Assembly (NCBI RefSeq): GCF_003325755.1
Contig: NZ_QORI02000014.1
Span: 61,990 to 125,989, forward strand
Direction: 5' to 3'
From: Pseudomonas sp. SST3
GTDB taxonomy: Bacteria > Pseudomonadota > Gammaproteobacteria > Pseudomonadales > Pseudomonadaceae
Length of the DNA stretch: 64,000 nucleotides
Shown here: in pieces, positions 10,650 through 19,062 of the stretch
How the letters are laid out: each line of letters begins with the position of its first letter
Numbering within the stretch: the stretch's first letter is position 1
Notes under the pieces: model-generated
The model's input: only the letters and a program-made list of their open reading frames with translations
Databases searched by the model: none
What the model was told of the DNA's origin: nothing
Made by a program: the position numbers and the translations under genes

Positions 10650-11937
10650 GGTGACTCCTTTCGCTTGAGGCAGGGCTGGAAGGGCCTTCGCAGCATTCCT
10701 TTGGCAGCAACAGGCCTGTCAGTAACAACAGGCCCAGAATGTTCACGGGTGTGATCCGCAGTGCGTAGAGCACGCAGCTGAGCAGCACCAGTACGGTGAT
10801 TGCAGTGATGGGAACAACGTTGCGCATTGGCCGGAGCACTGGGGGTTGGCGAGCCTGGAACCTCAGCAGCAGCGCCACGAAGGCCAGCTCGAAGAGGTCG
10901 AGAATATCCATTTCCGTGCCGAATAATCCCGGCGGTGCGGTGAAATAGTGCATGCCGTACTGGATGAGGTTATCTAGCGCCGTGGCGTGTGCGTATACGC
11001 CTGGCAGTTGGCCGTGAACGGGTGAGTGGGTGAGATCTTCAGCCGACGCGATGGCGGCTCCCACCAGTACCAAGCGATCGGTCAGCAGCTGCTTCAGAAG
11101 GGCGCGCTCCTCGGGCACGGTAGTAGCCAGAGCGCCGGCAGGGATGGTCAGGTGATAAGGGCAACGCGTTTCGGTGGGGCCGGTAAATCGCCAGAAAACC
11201 GCTTGTAGTATTCGCGTTGCGGCCTCTGCCCAGGCGTTTCGCTCTGCTGGGCATTGGCCGGTATCGCTGACGTGGCGCTGCCCGTCGGCTTGGCCGAGCC
11301 CCCACTGCAGGGCCATCGGTAGCGCCGCCGCCGCCGCCTCAGCCGTTGCCGGTAGCGACTGGCAGGGGTGTTGCTGGCAATGGATTCGGTACAAGGCGAA
11401 CGCGGCCGTGTCCATCCAGCCATCGTCGGTTTCGGCCGCCAAAGGGTAATCCTGGGGCGCAGCGCTCCAGCTCACCAGTGCGGGTTGACTGGCCGCGGCG
11501 AATCTCGACAGCGTATTGGATTGGGAGACGCCCGAATTGGCCAGGTAGAGCGGTATGGAGGCGGCGCTATAGCGTTCGAAGACGTTGGCGAGCAGCTGAC
11601 TGCTATCGTTGCTGCGCCCCACCGCGTGATCGTAGCTGTACATTAAATCCACCATCACTGCGGCGGGCCGATAAGCCAGCAACTGGCGGAACAGCTTTCC
11701 CTGTTCCGCATACGGGAGCGGCCAGTGGCTGCCGCGTTGGCGGAGGTAATCATCGTCAATGATCACCACTGCGATCCGCTGCTGCGCGCCGTCGTCATAG
11801 ATATTGGCCAGAAGCTGGTTCAACAGGCGGGAGGAGGCTTCTTCAGTTGCGGTGGTGAGGCCAAACGGGTCCAGGATAATGGCGAGCAATGCGCCGATGC
11901 TGGCAAACCTGGAAAAATGATGCACGAAACCTGGCAC
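10642..11937 (-). CDS. CHASE2 domain-containing membrane protein
   Basis: A 431-aa protein with an N-terminal hydrophobic segment, a large extracytoplasmic region with CHASE2 features (IAVVIIDDDYLRQRGSHWPL, DRLVLVGAAIASAEDLTHSP, LPGVYAHATALDNLI) and two or three C-terminal membrane helices. CHASE2 domains usually feed cyclases, kinases or adenylate-cyclase outputs. None is present here: the protein ends just after the last helix. The start appears to be GTG at 11937. Signal sensing for the linked M48 operon is inference. Confidence 0.8.
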   Translation of the reverse strand: MPGFVHHFSRFASIGALLAIILDPFGLTTATEEASSRLLNQLLANIYDDGAQQRIAVVIIDDDYLRQRGSHWPLPYAEQGKLFRQLLAYRPAAVMVDLMYSYDHAVGRSNDSSQLLANVFERYSAASIPLYLANSGVSQSNTLSRFAAASQPALVSWSAAPQDYPLAAETDDGWMDTAAFALYRIHCQQHPCQSLPATAEAAAAALPMALQWGLGQADGQRHVSDTGQCPAERNAWAEAATRILQAVFWRFTGPTETRCPYHLTIPAGALATTVPEERALLKQLLTDRLVLVGAAIASAEDLTHSPVHGQLPGVYAHATALDNLIQYGMHYFTAPPGLFGTEMDILDLFELAFVALLLRFQARQPPVLRPMRNVVPITAITVLVLLSCVLYALRITPVNILGLLLLTGLLLPKECCEGPSSPASSERSHHA

Positions 11938-11952
11938 TCAATCAGTCTCTAA

Positions 11953-11971
11953 TGATATCAATCTGATATCA
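11953..11971. promoter_or_regulatory. tandem TGATATCA palindromes upstream of the CHASE2 gene
   Basis: Two perfect copies of the palindrome TGATATCA lie at 11953-11960 and 11964-11971, start to start 11 bp, about one helical turn. They sit 16-34 bp upstream of the GTG start, overlapping where a promoter or leader would be. A regulator binding site is inferred from spacing and symmetry only. Confidence 0.4.
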
Positions 11972-12023
11972 CGCATAATCGGCGACGAAGGCCGCCAAAG
12001 TCAACGCCGCTGGTCTGCTGCGG

Positions 12024-12791
12024 TCAGCCACGCACCCAGCGCATCCGTGCCCAGCCACTCAAAGCATCGACCGCCAGCACCATCAGCAGCATGGCCAGAA
12101 TCACCGTCGAGGCCTGGGCTTCCTGGAAGAGGCTCAGGCTCATGTAGAGCATCTGCCCCAGACCGCCGGCGCCGACGAAGCCGAGCACGCTGGCCATGCG
12201 GATGTTGTTCTCCCAGCGATACAGGGTGTAGGCCAGCAGCTGTGGCCAGATGACGGGCAGGGTGCCGTAGCAGAACGCGCTGATGCGATTGCTACCTGAA
12301 AGACGCAGCGCTTCGGCCGGGCCGCTTGGCGTGTTTTCCAGGGTTTCGGCAAATAGCCTCCCCAGCACCCCGGCAGTGTGTAGCGCCAGCGCCAGGGTTC
12401 CGGCATTCGGCCCCAAACCAGCCGCCAGGACCATCAACGCGGCCCAAACCAGCTCGGGGATGGCGCGCAATGCGTTGAGCACCAGCCGCGAGCTGGCCAT
12501 GGCAATAATGCCGACGCGTCCTGACGCCGGTAATGCGAGCGACAATCCGAGCAGCGCGGCCAATAGCGTGCCGATCGCCGACATCGCCAGCGTTTCCAGA
12601 GCGCCGTAGCCGACCGCTCGCAAATGATTGGCTGAAAGATCAGGACTGAGGAAGCTCGAAGCGTAATCGGCCATCTGCCTACCGCCGTCACGGCTGAATA
12701 GTGCGCTGGCCTCGAATTGCAGAAAGGCGAACGAACCGATCACGGCCGCGATCAGTAACAACGGCAACGCATAGCGCGATAGCGACTTCAC
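12024..12791 (-). CDS. ABC transporter permease, PhnE family (second)
   Basis: A 255-aa inner-membrane permease with about six hydrophobic segments and the PhnE-type coupling motif GLGQMLYMSLSLF after SVLGFVGAGG. It is the last gene of a four-gene importer operon and overlaps the first permease gene by ATGA at 12788-12791. The two permeases are likely a heterodimer. Substrate is discussed under the binding protein. Confidence 0.88.
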   Translation of the reverse strand: MKSLSRYALPLLLIAAVIGSFAFLQFEASALFSRDGGRQMADYASSFLSPDLSANHLRAVGYGALETLAMSAIGTLLAALLGLSLALPASGRVGIIAMASSRLVLNALRAIPELVWAALMVLAAGLGPNAGTLALALHTAGVLGRLFAETLENTPSGPAEALRLSGSNRISAFCYGTLPVIWPQLLAYTLYRWENNIRMASVLGFVGAGGLGQMLYMSLSLFQEAQASTVILAMLLMVLAVDALSGWARMRWVRG

Positions 12792-13621
12792 ACGAATCTC
12801 CGGCGCAACGTCTGGCTGATCAGGTCGGCCATCAGCACCAGCGCCAGGAAGGTCAGCAGCATGCTCGCGACTTCACCGCCGGCGAACATGCGCATCGAGA
12901 GATCCATCTGCTGACCCAGCCCGCCCGCGCCGACGAAACCCATCACCACCGAGGCGCGCACCGCACATTCCCAACGATAAACGGTATAGGACAGCATCTC
13001 GCCCGTGGCCTGTGGCAGCACACCATAGGCGAGGGCCTGCAGTCGTGAGCTGCCGGCGCCTAGCAGGGCGCGGGTGGGCAGCGGATCGACCGACTCGAAA
13101 ATCTCCGCATAGACTTTGCCGAGCATGCCGGCATAAGTAATGGCAATGGCCAGCACGCCGGCGGTCGGCCCAAGCCCCACCGCACGCACGAACAGCAACG
13201 CCCAGACGATCTCCGGCACGCTGCGCAGCACGATCAGCAGTCCACGCACCGGCCAACGCGCTGCCTGCGACCACCACCTCGGGCGGCCGGCGCGGCTGAG
13301 TGCCGAGATCGACAGGGCCCGCGTAGCCAGCAGGGCACAGGGCAGGGCCACGACCAGCGCCAGCGCCATGCCAGCAGTTGCGATGGCGAGCGTCTCCAGC
13401 GTGGCGCGCCCCAGCAGCGCGAGAAAGGCCTGGTTGTGCGCGGGCGGCCAGAAACCGGAGAGGAATACACCCATGGTTTCGGCGTTGCTGCCATCGAACA
13501 GCACGCCCAGGTCCAGTTCGCTCAGTGACAGGCCCGGCCATAGCAGAGCCAGCGCCAGCAGCGTCGTCATCAGGCGCGGGCCGGCGGCCGGGTCGCGTTG
13601 CGTGAGGGTCGGATTTAGCAT
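12788..13621 (-). CDS. ABC transporter permease, PhnE family (first)
   Basis: A 277-aa permease with an N-terminal membrane span, then the binding-protein-dependent transport fold; the coupling loop is in VVMGFVGAGGLGQQMDLSMRMF. The ATG at 13621 overlaps the stop of the ATPase gene by a few bases. It is homologous to the next permease in the operon, most clearly in the shared GFVGAGGLGQ segment. Confidence 0.88.
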   Translation of the reverse strand: MLNPTLTQRDPAAGPRLMTTLLALALLWPGLSLSELDLGVLFDGSNAETMGVFLSGFWPPAHNQAFLALLGRATLETLAIATAGMALALVVALPCALLATRALSISALSRAGRPRWWSQAARWPVRGLLIVLRSVPEIVWALLFVRAVGLGPTAGVLAIAITYAGMLGKVYAEIFESVDPLPTRALLGAGSSRLQALAYGVLPQATGEMLSYTVYRWECAVRASVVMGFVGAGGLGQQMDLSMRMFAGGEVASMLLTFLALVLMADLISQTLRRRFV

Positions 13622-14475
13622 CGCGGAATGTGCAGGGACTGGCCTGGCAAGGGCAGCGAGGCCTGCTCGTTTTCCAGCTGCTCGTTCGCATAGAGCGCTT
13701 CGAGCTCGGCTGCTGTCACCGCTGCCGAGGCTTTATCGAATAGGATACGGCCGGCACGAACTCCGATGACCCGCGGAAAATGTTCCAGTGCCAGATCCAC
13801 GGCATGCAGGCTGGCCAGCAATGTCACCTGACGCTGCACGGCTTCGCGATTGAGTACGTTCAGCGAGTACGCGGCAAGCACCGGGTCCATCGCCGACACT
13901 GGTTCGTCCGCGAGAATCAGCTCGGGCTGCTGATAGAGCACCCGGGCGATACCGACGCGCTGCAGCTGTCCGCCGGATAGCTGATCGCAGCGCATATAGA
14001 GTTTGTCGGCGAGGTCCAGCCGGCCGAGGGCTTCGGCTGCGCCTTGTTTGTCCAGTGGATAGACCAGGCTGGCGAGACTGCGCCCCAGCGACCAACGGCC
14101 CAGCTGCCCGGCGAGCACCGCCGTGACGACCCGTTGCCGGGGCGGAAGCGGTGGCGCTTGGTGAATCAGGCCGATGCGCTTGCGTAATCTCTGGCGCGCG
14201 CCAGTGGATAGCGACCATGGCGTACAGCCGAGCAATTCCAGGTGCCCGATGCTTGGTTGGATGTGGCTGGCCAGCAGGCGCAACAGCGTGGTCTTGCCAG
14301 CCCCGGACGGGCCGATGATCGCGACTCGCTCGCCTTGCCCGATTTCCAGCTCGATGTCCTGCAGTGCTGCCTGTCCGCCCGGATGGCTATGACACAGGCC
14401 GGACAACCGCACGCATGATGCCGGCGCGGGTGCCCTGCGGATATCCGGTGGGAGAAAGGTGATCGAACTGCTCAT
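13615..14475 (-). CDS. ABC transporter ATPase, PhnC family
   Basis: Cytoplasmic ATPase of the importer, 286 aa from ATG 14475; a start ten codons upstream is also open but less likely. Walker A is GPSGAGKTT, the signature LSGGQLQRVGIARVL and Walker B LILADEPVSAMDP, with LASLHAVDLAL as the H-loop. It lies between the binding-protein gene and the two permeases. Confidence 0.9.
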   Translation of the reverse strand: MSSSITFLPPDIRRAPAPASCVRLSGLCHSHPGGQAALQDIELEIGQGERVAIIGPSGAGKTTLLRLLASHIQPSIGHLELLGCTPWSLSTGARQRLRKRIGLIHQAPPLPPRQRVVTAVLAGQLGRWSLGRSLASLVYPLDKQGAAEALGRLDLADKLYMRCDQLSGGQLQRVGIARVLYQQPELILADEPVSAMDPVLAAYSLNVLNREAVQRQVTLLASLHAVDLALEHFPRVIGVRAGRILFDKASAAVTAAELEALYANEQLENEQASLPLPGQSLHIPRC

Positions 14476-14496
14476 CGTGACTACCTGGCTTCGCCT

Positions 14497-14516
14497 CACA
14501 GGCACAGCTGCCTGTG
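14497..14516. other. intercistronic hairpin between binding-protein and ATPase genes
   Basis: CACAGGCA (14497-14504) pairs perfectly with TGCCTGTG (14509-14516) around a 4-nt loop. No T-run follows on the minus strand, so it is more likely an mRNA-stabilising or attenuating element after the binding-protein gene than a strong terminator. Confidence 0.5.
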
Positions 14517-14611
14517 CGTCGCCATGAGGGTTTAGGCGCGGACGGCTGGGCGCAGAGGCCGAGCCGTGACGGTTCTGGCTGCACCGATCGCTGGCGACCG
14601 AGTGCGAAGGG

Positions 14612-15463
14612 TTACTTCAGCAGGCCAGCGGCGCGCGCGGCGTCCTCGATTCCTTCGTAGTTTTCCGGGCGGGTTTCGATGAAGCGGCTGGCCGCCTGCA
14701 GGTCGAGAATTTTCTTGTGCTCCCGGTTCTTCGGGTCCAGCGCGAGGAAGGCGGCTTTGATCTTGCTCACCAGCGCAGGGTCGAGGTCGCCACGCACCGT
14801 CCAGTTGTAGTCGTAATAGGGTGGGGTGGTGTCGATGACACGCACTTTGCTCGTATCCACTTTCCCGGCCTCGACCAGCTTGTCCCACACCGAAGCGTTG
14901 AGTACGCCACCGTCGGCTTTGCCGGCCTGGACCCAGGCTGCCGTGGCGTCGTGGGCACCGGAGTAGGCGATGCGCTTGAAGAACTGCTCGGGATCGATGC
15001 CGTCCCTGATCATGAAGTAGCGCGGCATCAGGCTGCCTGACGTCGAGGACACGGAGCCGAAGGCGAAGGTTTTGCCCTTGAGGTCCTGCAGCGTCTCGAC
15101 TTCTGGGTCGGCGGTAATGAATTTGCTGGTGAACTTCTCGTCCTGCTCACGCTGCACCAGCGGAATGGCATCGCCGGTCTTCAGTCGGGTTTGGACGAAG
15201 GTAAACCCACCGAGCCAGGCGAGGTCTATGCGGTCTGCGGCAATGGATTCCACCACGGCGGCGTAATCGGAGACCGGGGTGAATTTCACCGGCATGCCCA
15301 GCGCTTTTTCAAGGTACTGGCCCAGCGGTTCGAACTTGCGGATCAGCTCGGTCGGCGCTTCGTCGGGAATAGCCGAGACACGAAGGACCTCGGCGGCATG
15401 TGCGGTGACAAAAGACAGGGATACAGCAAGGCCGGCAACGGCTGCCAGGGTGCACTTCAACAT
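14612..15463 (-). CDS. PhnD-family substrate-binding protein (phosphonate- or selenate-type)
   Basis: A 283-aa periplasmic binding protein with a signal peptide ending VTAHAA. The ATG at 15463 is chosen because GGAG lies seven bases upstream; a start 18 bases earlier has none. Family features are IPDEAPTELIRKFEPL, FAFGSVSSTSGSLMPRYF and the late YYDYNWTVRGDLDP. Proteins of this exact type in Pseudomonas are often named putative selenate-binding proteins, whereas PhnD itself binds phosphonates. No phosphonate-degradation genes are nearby, so the substrate is open (phosphonate, phosphite or an oxyanion). Confidence 0.85.
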   Translation of the reverse strand: MLKCTLAAVAGLAVSLSFVTAHAAEVLRVSAIPDEAPTELIRKFEPLGQYLEKALGMPVKFTPVSDYAAVVESIAADRIDLAWLGGFTFVQTRLKTGDAIPLVQREQDEKFTSKFITADPEVETLQDLKGKTFAFGSVSSTSGSLMPRYFMIRDGIDPEQFFKRIAYSGAHDATAAWVQAGKADGGVLNASVWDKLVEAGKVDTSKVRVIDTTPPYYDYNWTVRGDLDPALVSKIKAAFLALDPKNREHKKILDLQAASRFIETRPENYEGIEDAARAAGLLK

Positions 15464-15863
15464 TGTGGTTCTCCGGTTCAATAGCGGAAAAAGCGCGCGA
15501 ATTATAGAGGCAGAGGGGCGCGCTGGTGCAAGTCGCGTGGCGCTGATGCCTGATTTGTTGCGGGTCGCAAGCCGCTTCGGATTGTCGAGCCGGTACGGTT
15601 AGTGAGGTCAGTTACCCATCGAAACATGAATGATGGCACTGTGACATATCATGCTCTGCCCGCATCGATTAGAATTCGGCGCCTTCCGAGGACGGCGTCG
15701 GGATTGACGGAATCAGGGGATGAAAAGCGTAAGCGTCATGCACTGCTAACGCGCCCCGGCGAGCAGCTGGCTCTTGTGCGGTGCGGTGCGCGACTGAGCA
15801 ACCACCACGCAATAGGCAGCATTGAGGGACCAGCGAAGATTGATCTGCCTAAGGACCGGAACC
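15464..15863. other. intergenic region
   Basis: About 400 bp separating the ABC operon (minus) from a small plus-strand gene. It must hold both promoters, but I see no convincing boxes, hairpins or repeats, and the open frames here lack ribosome-binding sites. Confidence 0.5.
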
Positions 15864-16151
15864 ATGACCGATGCACGTCCCGAGCGCCGCGTAAATCATG
15901 TATTGCGCCGACATATCGACTGTCTGCTCGATTCGGGCGGGACGCTGACCGGTCGCTGCCCGATCACGGTAACGATCAAAGCCTGCACGCTCACAGAGCG
16001 AAATGGCGTGCTGTTCAGCGAAAGTGGGCTTCGAGACCTGGTGGCGGCCATCGCTAGCCATGTTTGGCCTACTCCCCATCTGCGTTACATAGCCATCGAT
16101 ATCTGTCTACGGCAGCTGGGACAGCCCATCGAACCGCGCAAGGACCGCTAG
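15864..16151 (+). CDS. small hypothetical protein, paralogue of the next gene
   Basis: A 95-aa protein; ATG 15864 is preceded by AAGGA nine bases upstream. I do not recognise a named family. It aligns over about 65 residues with the next gene: LRRHIDCLLDSGGTL against LRKHIDELFADGATV, then a GVLFSESGLRDLV / GMLVGYSGLLDLI block. No signal peptide or membrane segment, so cytoplasmic. The shared fold and tandem arrangement indicate an old duplication. Confidence 0.6.
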   Translation: MTDARPERRVNHVLRRHIDCLLDSGGTLTGRCPITVTIKACTLTERNGVLFSESGLRDLVAAIASHVWPTPHLRYIAIDICLRQLGQPIEPRKDR

Positions 16152-16293
16152 ACGCACGCGACTGGAGTGTCTTGTAGTTGGCCAACAGGACGGTTTGCTG
16201 AATCGCCTGAGTGCTAGCGTTGGCGAAAGTCTTTTGTGATTCAGTTCACGGCTGAACTAGAATTACCGGCCCAACGGACGGTGGCCTATTGCT

Positions 16294-16602
16294 ATGGAAC
16301 AGCAACAAGACAAACGCACGCTCCATTTTCTTCGAAAACACATCGATGAACTGTTTGCCGACGGAGCGACAGTGGTCGCGCGGGACCCGGTGACCCTGCT
16401 GTACAAAGGCCAGACACTGGGAATCAAGCAGGGAATGCTCGTTGGCTATTCCGGTCTGCTCGATCTCATCGAAGTGATTTCCGACGATGAATGGCGGGAC
16501 GCTCAGCATCAACTTTACGTTGCAGAGCCGGACGAGCCCAGCCCAGCGCTTGAGGGGCCGTCCGCGCCCGAGGGTACGAGGCGCCCGATAAGCGATAGCT
16601 AA
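16294..16602 (+). CDS. small hypothetical protein, paralogue of the previous gene
   Basis: A 102-aa protein beginning MEQQQDKRTLHFLRKHIDEL. The first 75 residues align with the upstream gene; the last 25 are proline- and charge-rich and probably disordered. No signal peptide. Function unknown. It precedes the protealysin-like gene by 115 bp on the same strand, but co-transcription is not shown. Confidence 0.6.
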   Translation: MEQQQDKRTLHFLRKHIDELFADGATVVARDPVTLLYKGQTLGIKQGMLVGYSGLLDLIEVISDDEWRDAQHQLYVAEPDEPSPALEGPSAPEGTRRPISDS

Positions 16603-16717
16603 ACCAACCGCCTTCTATCCCTGCGAATAAATATCCAGGCGAAGAAACGCAGCGGACAGGAGCGGATCAGAGAAATATGGGTGCGTCCTGCATCCCTATT
16701 TTGAAAGGGGGCTCTCC

Positions 16718-17773
16718 ATGCTCGATCAGGCGTCGTGCAAAGGCTTCATTCCGCCTTATATCCTCAAGCACATCATCGATAATGGCTCGGAGCATCAGCG
16801 TGAGCGGGCCTTGGGCACGCTCGCTCACGTGCGCCACCTGTTGCCCAATCCGGGGCCGCCCAACCGCCAGCCAACACCGAGCGTGCTGCCCGAGCGCGGT
16901 CGGCCGGGGGAACCGCGGCGCAGCATTCACGATGCTCAGCAGCAGATGGTGCTGCCGGGTGCGCTGGCACGGATCGAAGGCCAGCCGCCGATTGCTGACC
17001 CGGCGGTTGACGAGGCCTACGACGCCCTCGGTAAGACTCATGAGTTCTTCTGGCAGGTGTTCGGTCGAGACTCGATCGACGGTCACGGCTTTCCGCTAAT
17101 CGGGACGGTGCACTACGGCGTGGAGTACGAGAACGCGTTCTGGAACGGCGCACAGATGGTCTTCGGCGATGGTGACGGCGAGATTTTCAATCGCTTTACC
17201 CTGTCGCTGGACGTCGTGGCCCATGAGCTGGCCCATGGCATTACCGAAAGCGAGGCCGGGCTGGTCTACTTCAACCAGTCCGGTGCCTTGAACGAGTCGA
17301 TGTCCGACGTTTTCGGCGTACTGGTCCGACAGTTCAGTCTCAAGCAGGCGGCGGACCAGGCCGACTGGCTCATCGGCGCCGAGTTGCTGACCGACAAGGT
17401 GCAGGGCGCCGCACTGCGCTCGATGGCCAATCCGGGCAGCGCCTATGACGATCCGTTGCTGGGCAAAGATCCGCAGCCCGGGCACATGCGCGACTTCATC
17501 GACACCCGCGACGACAACGGTGGCGTGCACCTGAACTCTGGCATACCCAACCGCGCGTTCTACCTGGCAGCCACGGCTGTTGACGGCTACGCCTGGGAAA
17601 AGACCGGCCGTATCTGGTACGACACCCTGTGTGATCGTCGTCTGGCCAACGATGCGGATTTCGCCGCGTTTGCTCAGCTCACGCTGGATAACGCGGCGAC
17701 ACGCTTTGGCGCTGGGAAGGAGGCGCAGTCGGTACATCAGGCCTGGATCGATGTTGGCGTATTGGAGAACTGA
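16718..17773 (+). CDS. protealysin-like M4 metallopeptidase
   Basis: A 351-aa zinc peptidase of the thermolysin family. There is no signal peptide. The short N-terminal propeptide has the PPYIL motif (residues 12-16) typical of protealysin. The catalytic motif HELAH is at about 169-173, the third ligand in NESMSD at 192-197, and the catalytic histidine in GGVHLNSGIPNRA near 271. Protealysin in Serratia has no classical secretion signal, cleaves actin and OmpX and is encoded with its inhibitor emfourin. The same pairing is seen here, with the next gene 9 bp downstream. Confidence 0.93.
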   Translation: MLDQASCKGFIPPYILKHIIDNGSEHQRERALGTLAHVRHLLPNPGPPNRQPTPSVLPERGRPGEPRRSIHDAQQQMVLPGALARIEGQPPIADPAVDEAYDALGKTHEFFWQVFGRDSIDGHGFPLIGTVHYGVEYENAFWNGAQMVFGDGDGEIFNRFTLSLDVVAHELAHGITESEAGLVYFNQSGALNESMSDVFGVLVRQFSLKQAADQADWLIGAELLTDKVQGAALRSMANPGSAYDDPLLGKDPQPGHMRDFIDTRDDNGGVHLNSGIPNRAFYLAATAVDGYAWEKTGRIWYDTLCDRRLANDADFAAFAQLTLDNAATRFGAGKEAQSVHQAWIDVGVLEN

Positions 17774-17782
17774 GGAGGTTTC

Positions 17783-18106
17783 ATGAGACAGCTACCGCCA
17801 TTGGGCAAGGACGCCGTCGTCCGCCTGTCGCGGCAGGGCGGCTTTGCAGCGATGCAGGCGCTCAGTCGGCCACGCGAGATCGACTTCGCCAGTTGCAACG
17901 AACAGCAGCGAGTGCAGATATGTTCCGTGCTGGAGGGCTGTCTGCCGCTAGCGACGGGCGCCAGCGGGGAGGGCGATCGCCGCTTTTATCAGATCGAGCT
18001 GCGCTATCGAGAGAACGAGCACGACGACGAATTGGTTCTGCAGATTCCCGAGGAGCAGGCACCCGGCGAGCTTGTGCTGCTCTGGGACAAAGGCGAGGTG
18101 CTCTGA
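17783..18106 (+). CDS. emfourin-like protealysin inhibitor
   Basis: A 107-aa protein starting 9 bp after the M4 peptidase stop with a strong GAGGAGG site. It opens VVRLSRQGGFAAMQALSRPR and has a block of alternating hydrophobic residues (RRFYQIELRYREN), as in emfourin, the slow tight-binding inhibitor of protealysin. Position and pattern together support the call. Expected role: keeping the intracellular peptidase inactive in the producing cell. Co-translation from one bicistronic mRNA is likely. Confidence 0.75.
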   Translation: MRQLPPLGKDAVVRLSRQGGFAAMQALSRPREIDFASCNEQQRVQICSVLEGCLPLATGASGEGDRRFYQIELRYRENEHDDELVLQIPEEQAPGELVLLWDKGEVL

Positions 18107-18174
18107 GCGCGACTTGGCCGCCGCCGCGACAGCGGCGCTAGAATCGTTGCACCTGCCTTCGAGGAGCCTTCTTC

Positions 18175-19062
18175 ATGTCTGAATTGCCATCCATTGCCTT
18201 CGCCGGTATCGGCCTGATGGGCCTGCGTATGTGCCGCCGGTTGCTTGCTGCCGGCTTTCCATTGACGGTCTGGAACCGCTCGCCCGACAAGTGCGCGCCG
18301 CTGGTCGAGGCCGGCGCGCGGCAAGTGAACACACCGGCCGAGCTCTGTGCTGCAGCTGATGTGGTGCTGTTGTGCCTGGCCGATACCGCGGTGGTGCGTG
18401 AGGTGGTGTTCGGCCCTGACGGTGTCGTCGAGGGCGCGCGGGCGGGGCAGGTGCTGGTCGACCATTCCAGTCTGGAGCCGGCCGCCACACGTGCCATGGC
18501 GATCGAACTGGAATCGCGTAGCGGCATGCGCTGGGTTGACGCGCCGGTATCCGGGGGTACGGCCGGCGCCGAGGCGGGGAGTCTGGCAATCATGGCCGGT
18601 GGGCGTGGCGAAGATGTTGAGCGGGTGCGACCGGTATTGGCGCACCTGGGCCAGCGACTGACCCATATGGGTGATGTCGGTGCCGGCCAGGTGACCAAGG
18701 CCTGCAACCAGATGATCGTGGCCTGCAACGCGCTGGTTATCGCCGAAGTAGTGGCGCTGGCCGAGCGCTCCGGTGTTGATGCCAGCCTGATCGCGCCGGC
18801 ACTGGCCGGTGGTTTCGCTGATTCCAAACCGCTGCAGATTCTTGCGCCGCAAATGGCCCGCAGCGAATTCGAACCGGTCAAATGGCATGTGCGAACCCTG
18901 CTCAAGGACCTCGACACCGCGGTTCAGCTGTCCCGTGAAGAGGGCAGCGCCACGCCGATGACTGGCCTGGCCGCGCAACTGATGCGCCTGCACGGCAGTC
19001 AGGGCCATCTCGAGAATGATCCCGCGACGCTGGTGAAGATGTTCCGGGAGCAAAGCCGATGA
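18175..19062 (+). CDS. NAD(P)-dependent beta-hydroxyacid dehydrogenase (GarR/HIBADH family)
   Basis: A 295-aa oxidoreductase. The Rossmann motif is FAGIGLMGLRM near the N-terminus, followed by VDHSSLEP, the substrate-site APVSGGTAGAE and the catalytic lysine in GAGQVTKACNQM. Family members reduce tartronate semialdehyde or oxidise 3-hydroxyisobutyrate or L-threonate. Its stop overlaps the next start (ATGA at 19059-19062), and that gene is a hydroxypyruvate-isomerase-like protein. This favours a glyoxylate/tetronate pathway over valine degradation. Confidence 0.85.
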   Translation: MSELPSIAFAGIGLMGLRMCRRLLAAGFPLTVWNRSPDKCAPLVEAGARQVNTPAELCAAADVVLLCLADTAVVREVVFGPDGVVEGARAGQVLVDHSSLEPAATRAMAIELESRSGMRWVDAPVSGGTAGAEAGSLAIMAGGRGEDVERVRPVLAHLGQRLTHMGDVGAGQVTKACNQMIVACNALVIAEVVALAERSGVDASLIAPALAGGFADSKPLQILAPQMARSEFEPVKWHVRTLLKDLDTAVQLSREEGSATPMTGLAAQLMRLHGSQGHLENDPATLVKMFREQSR

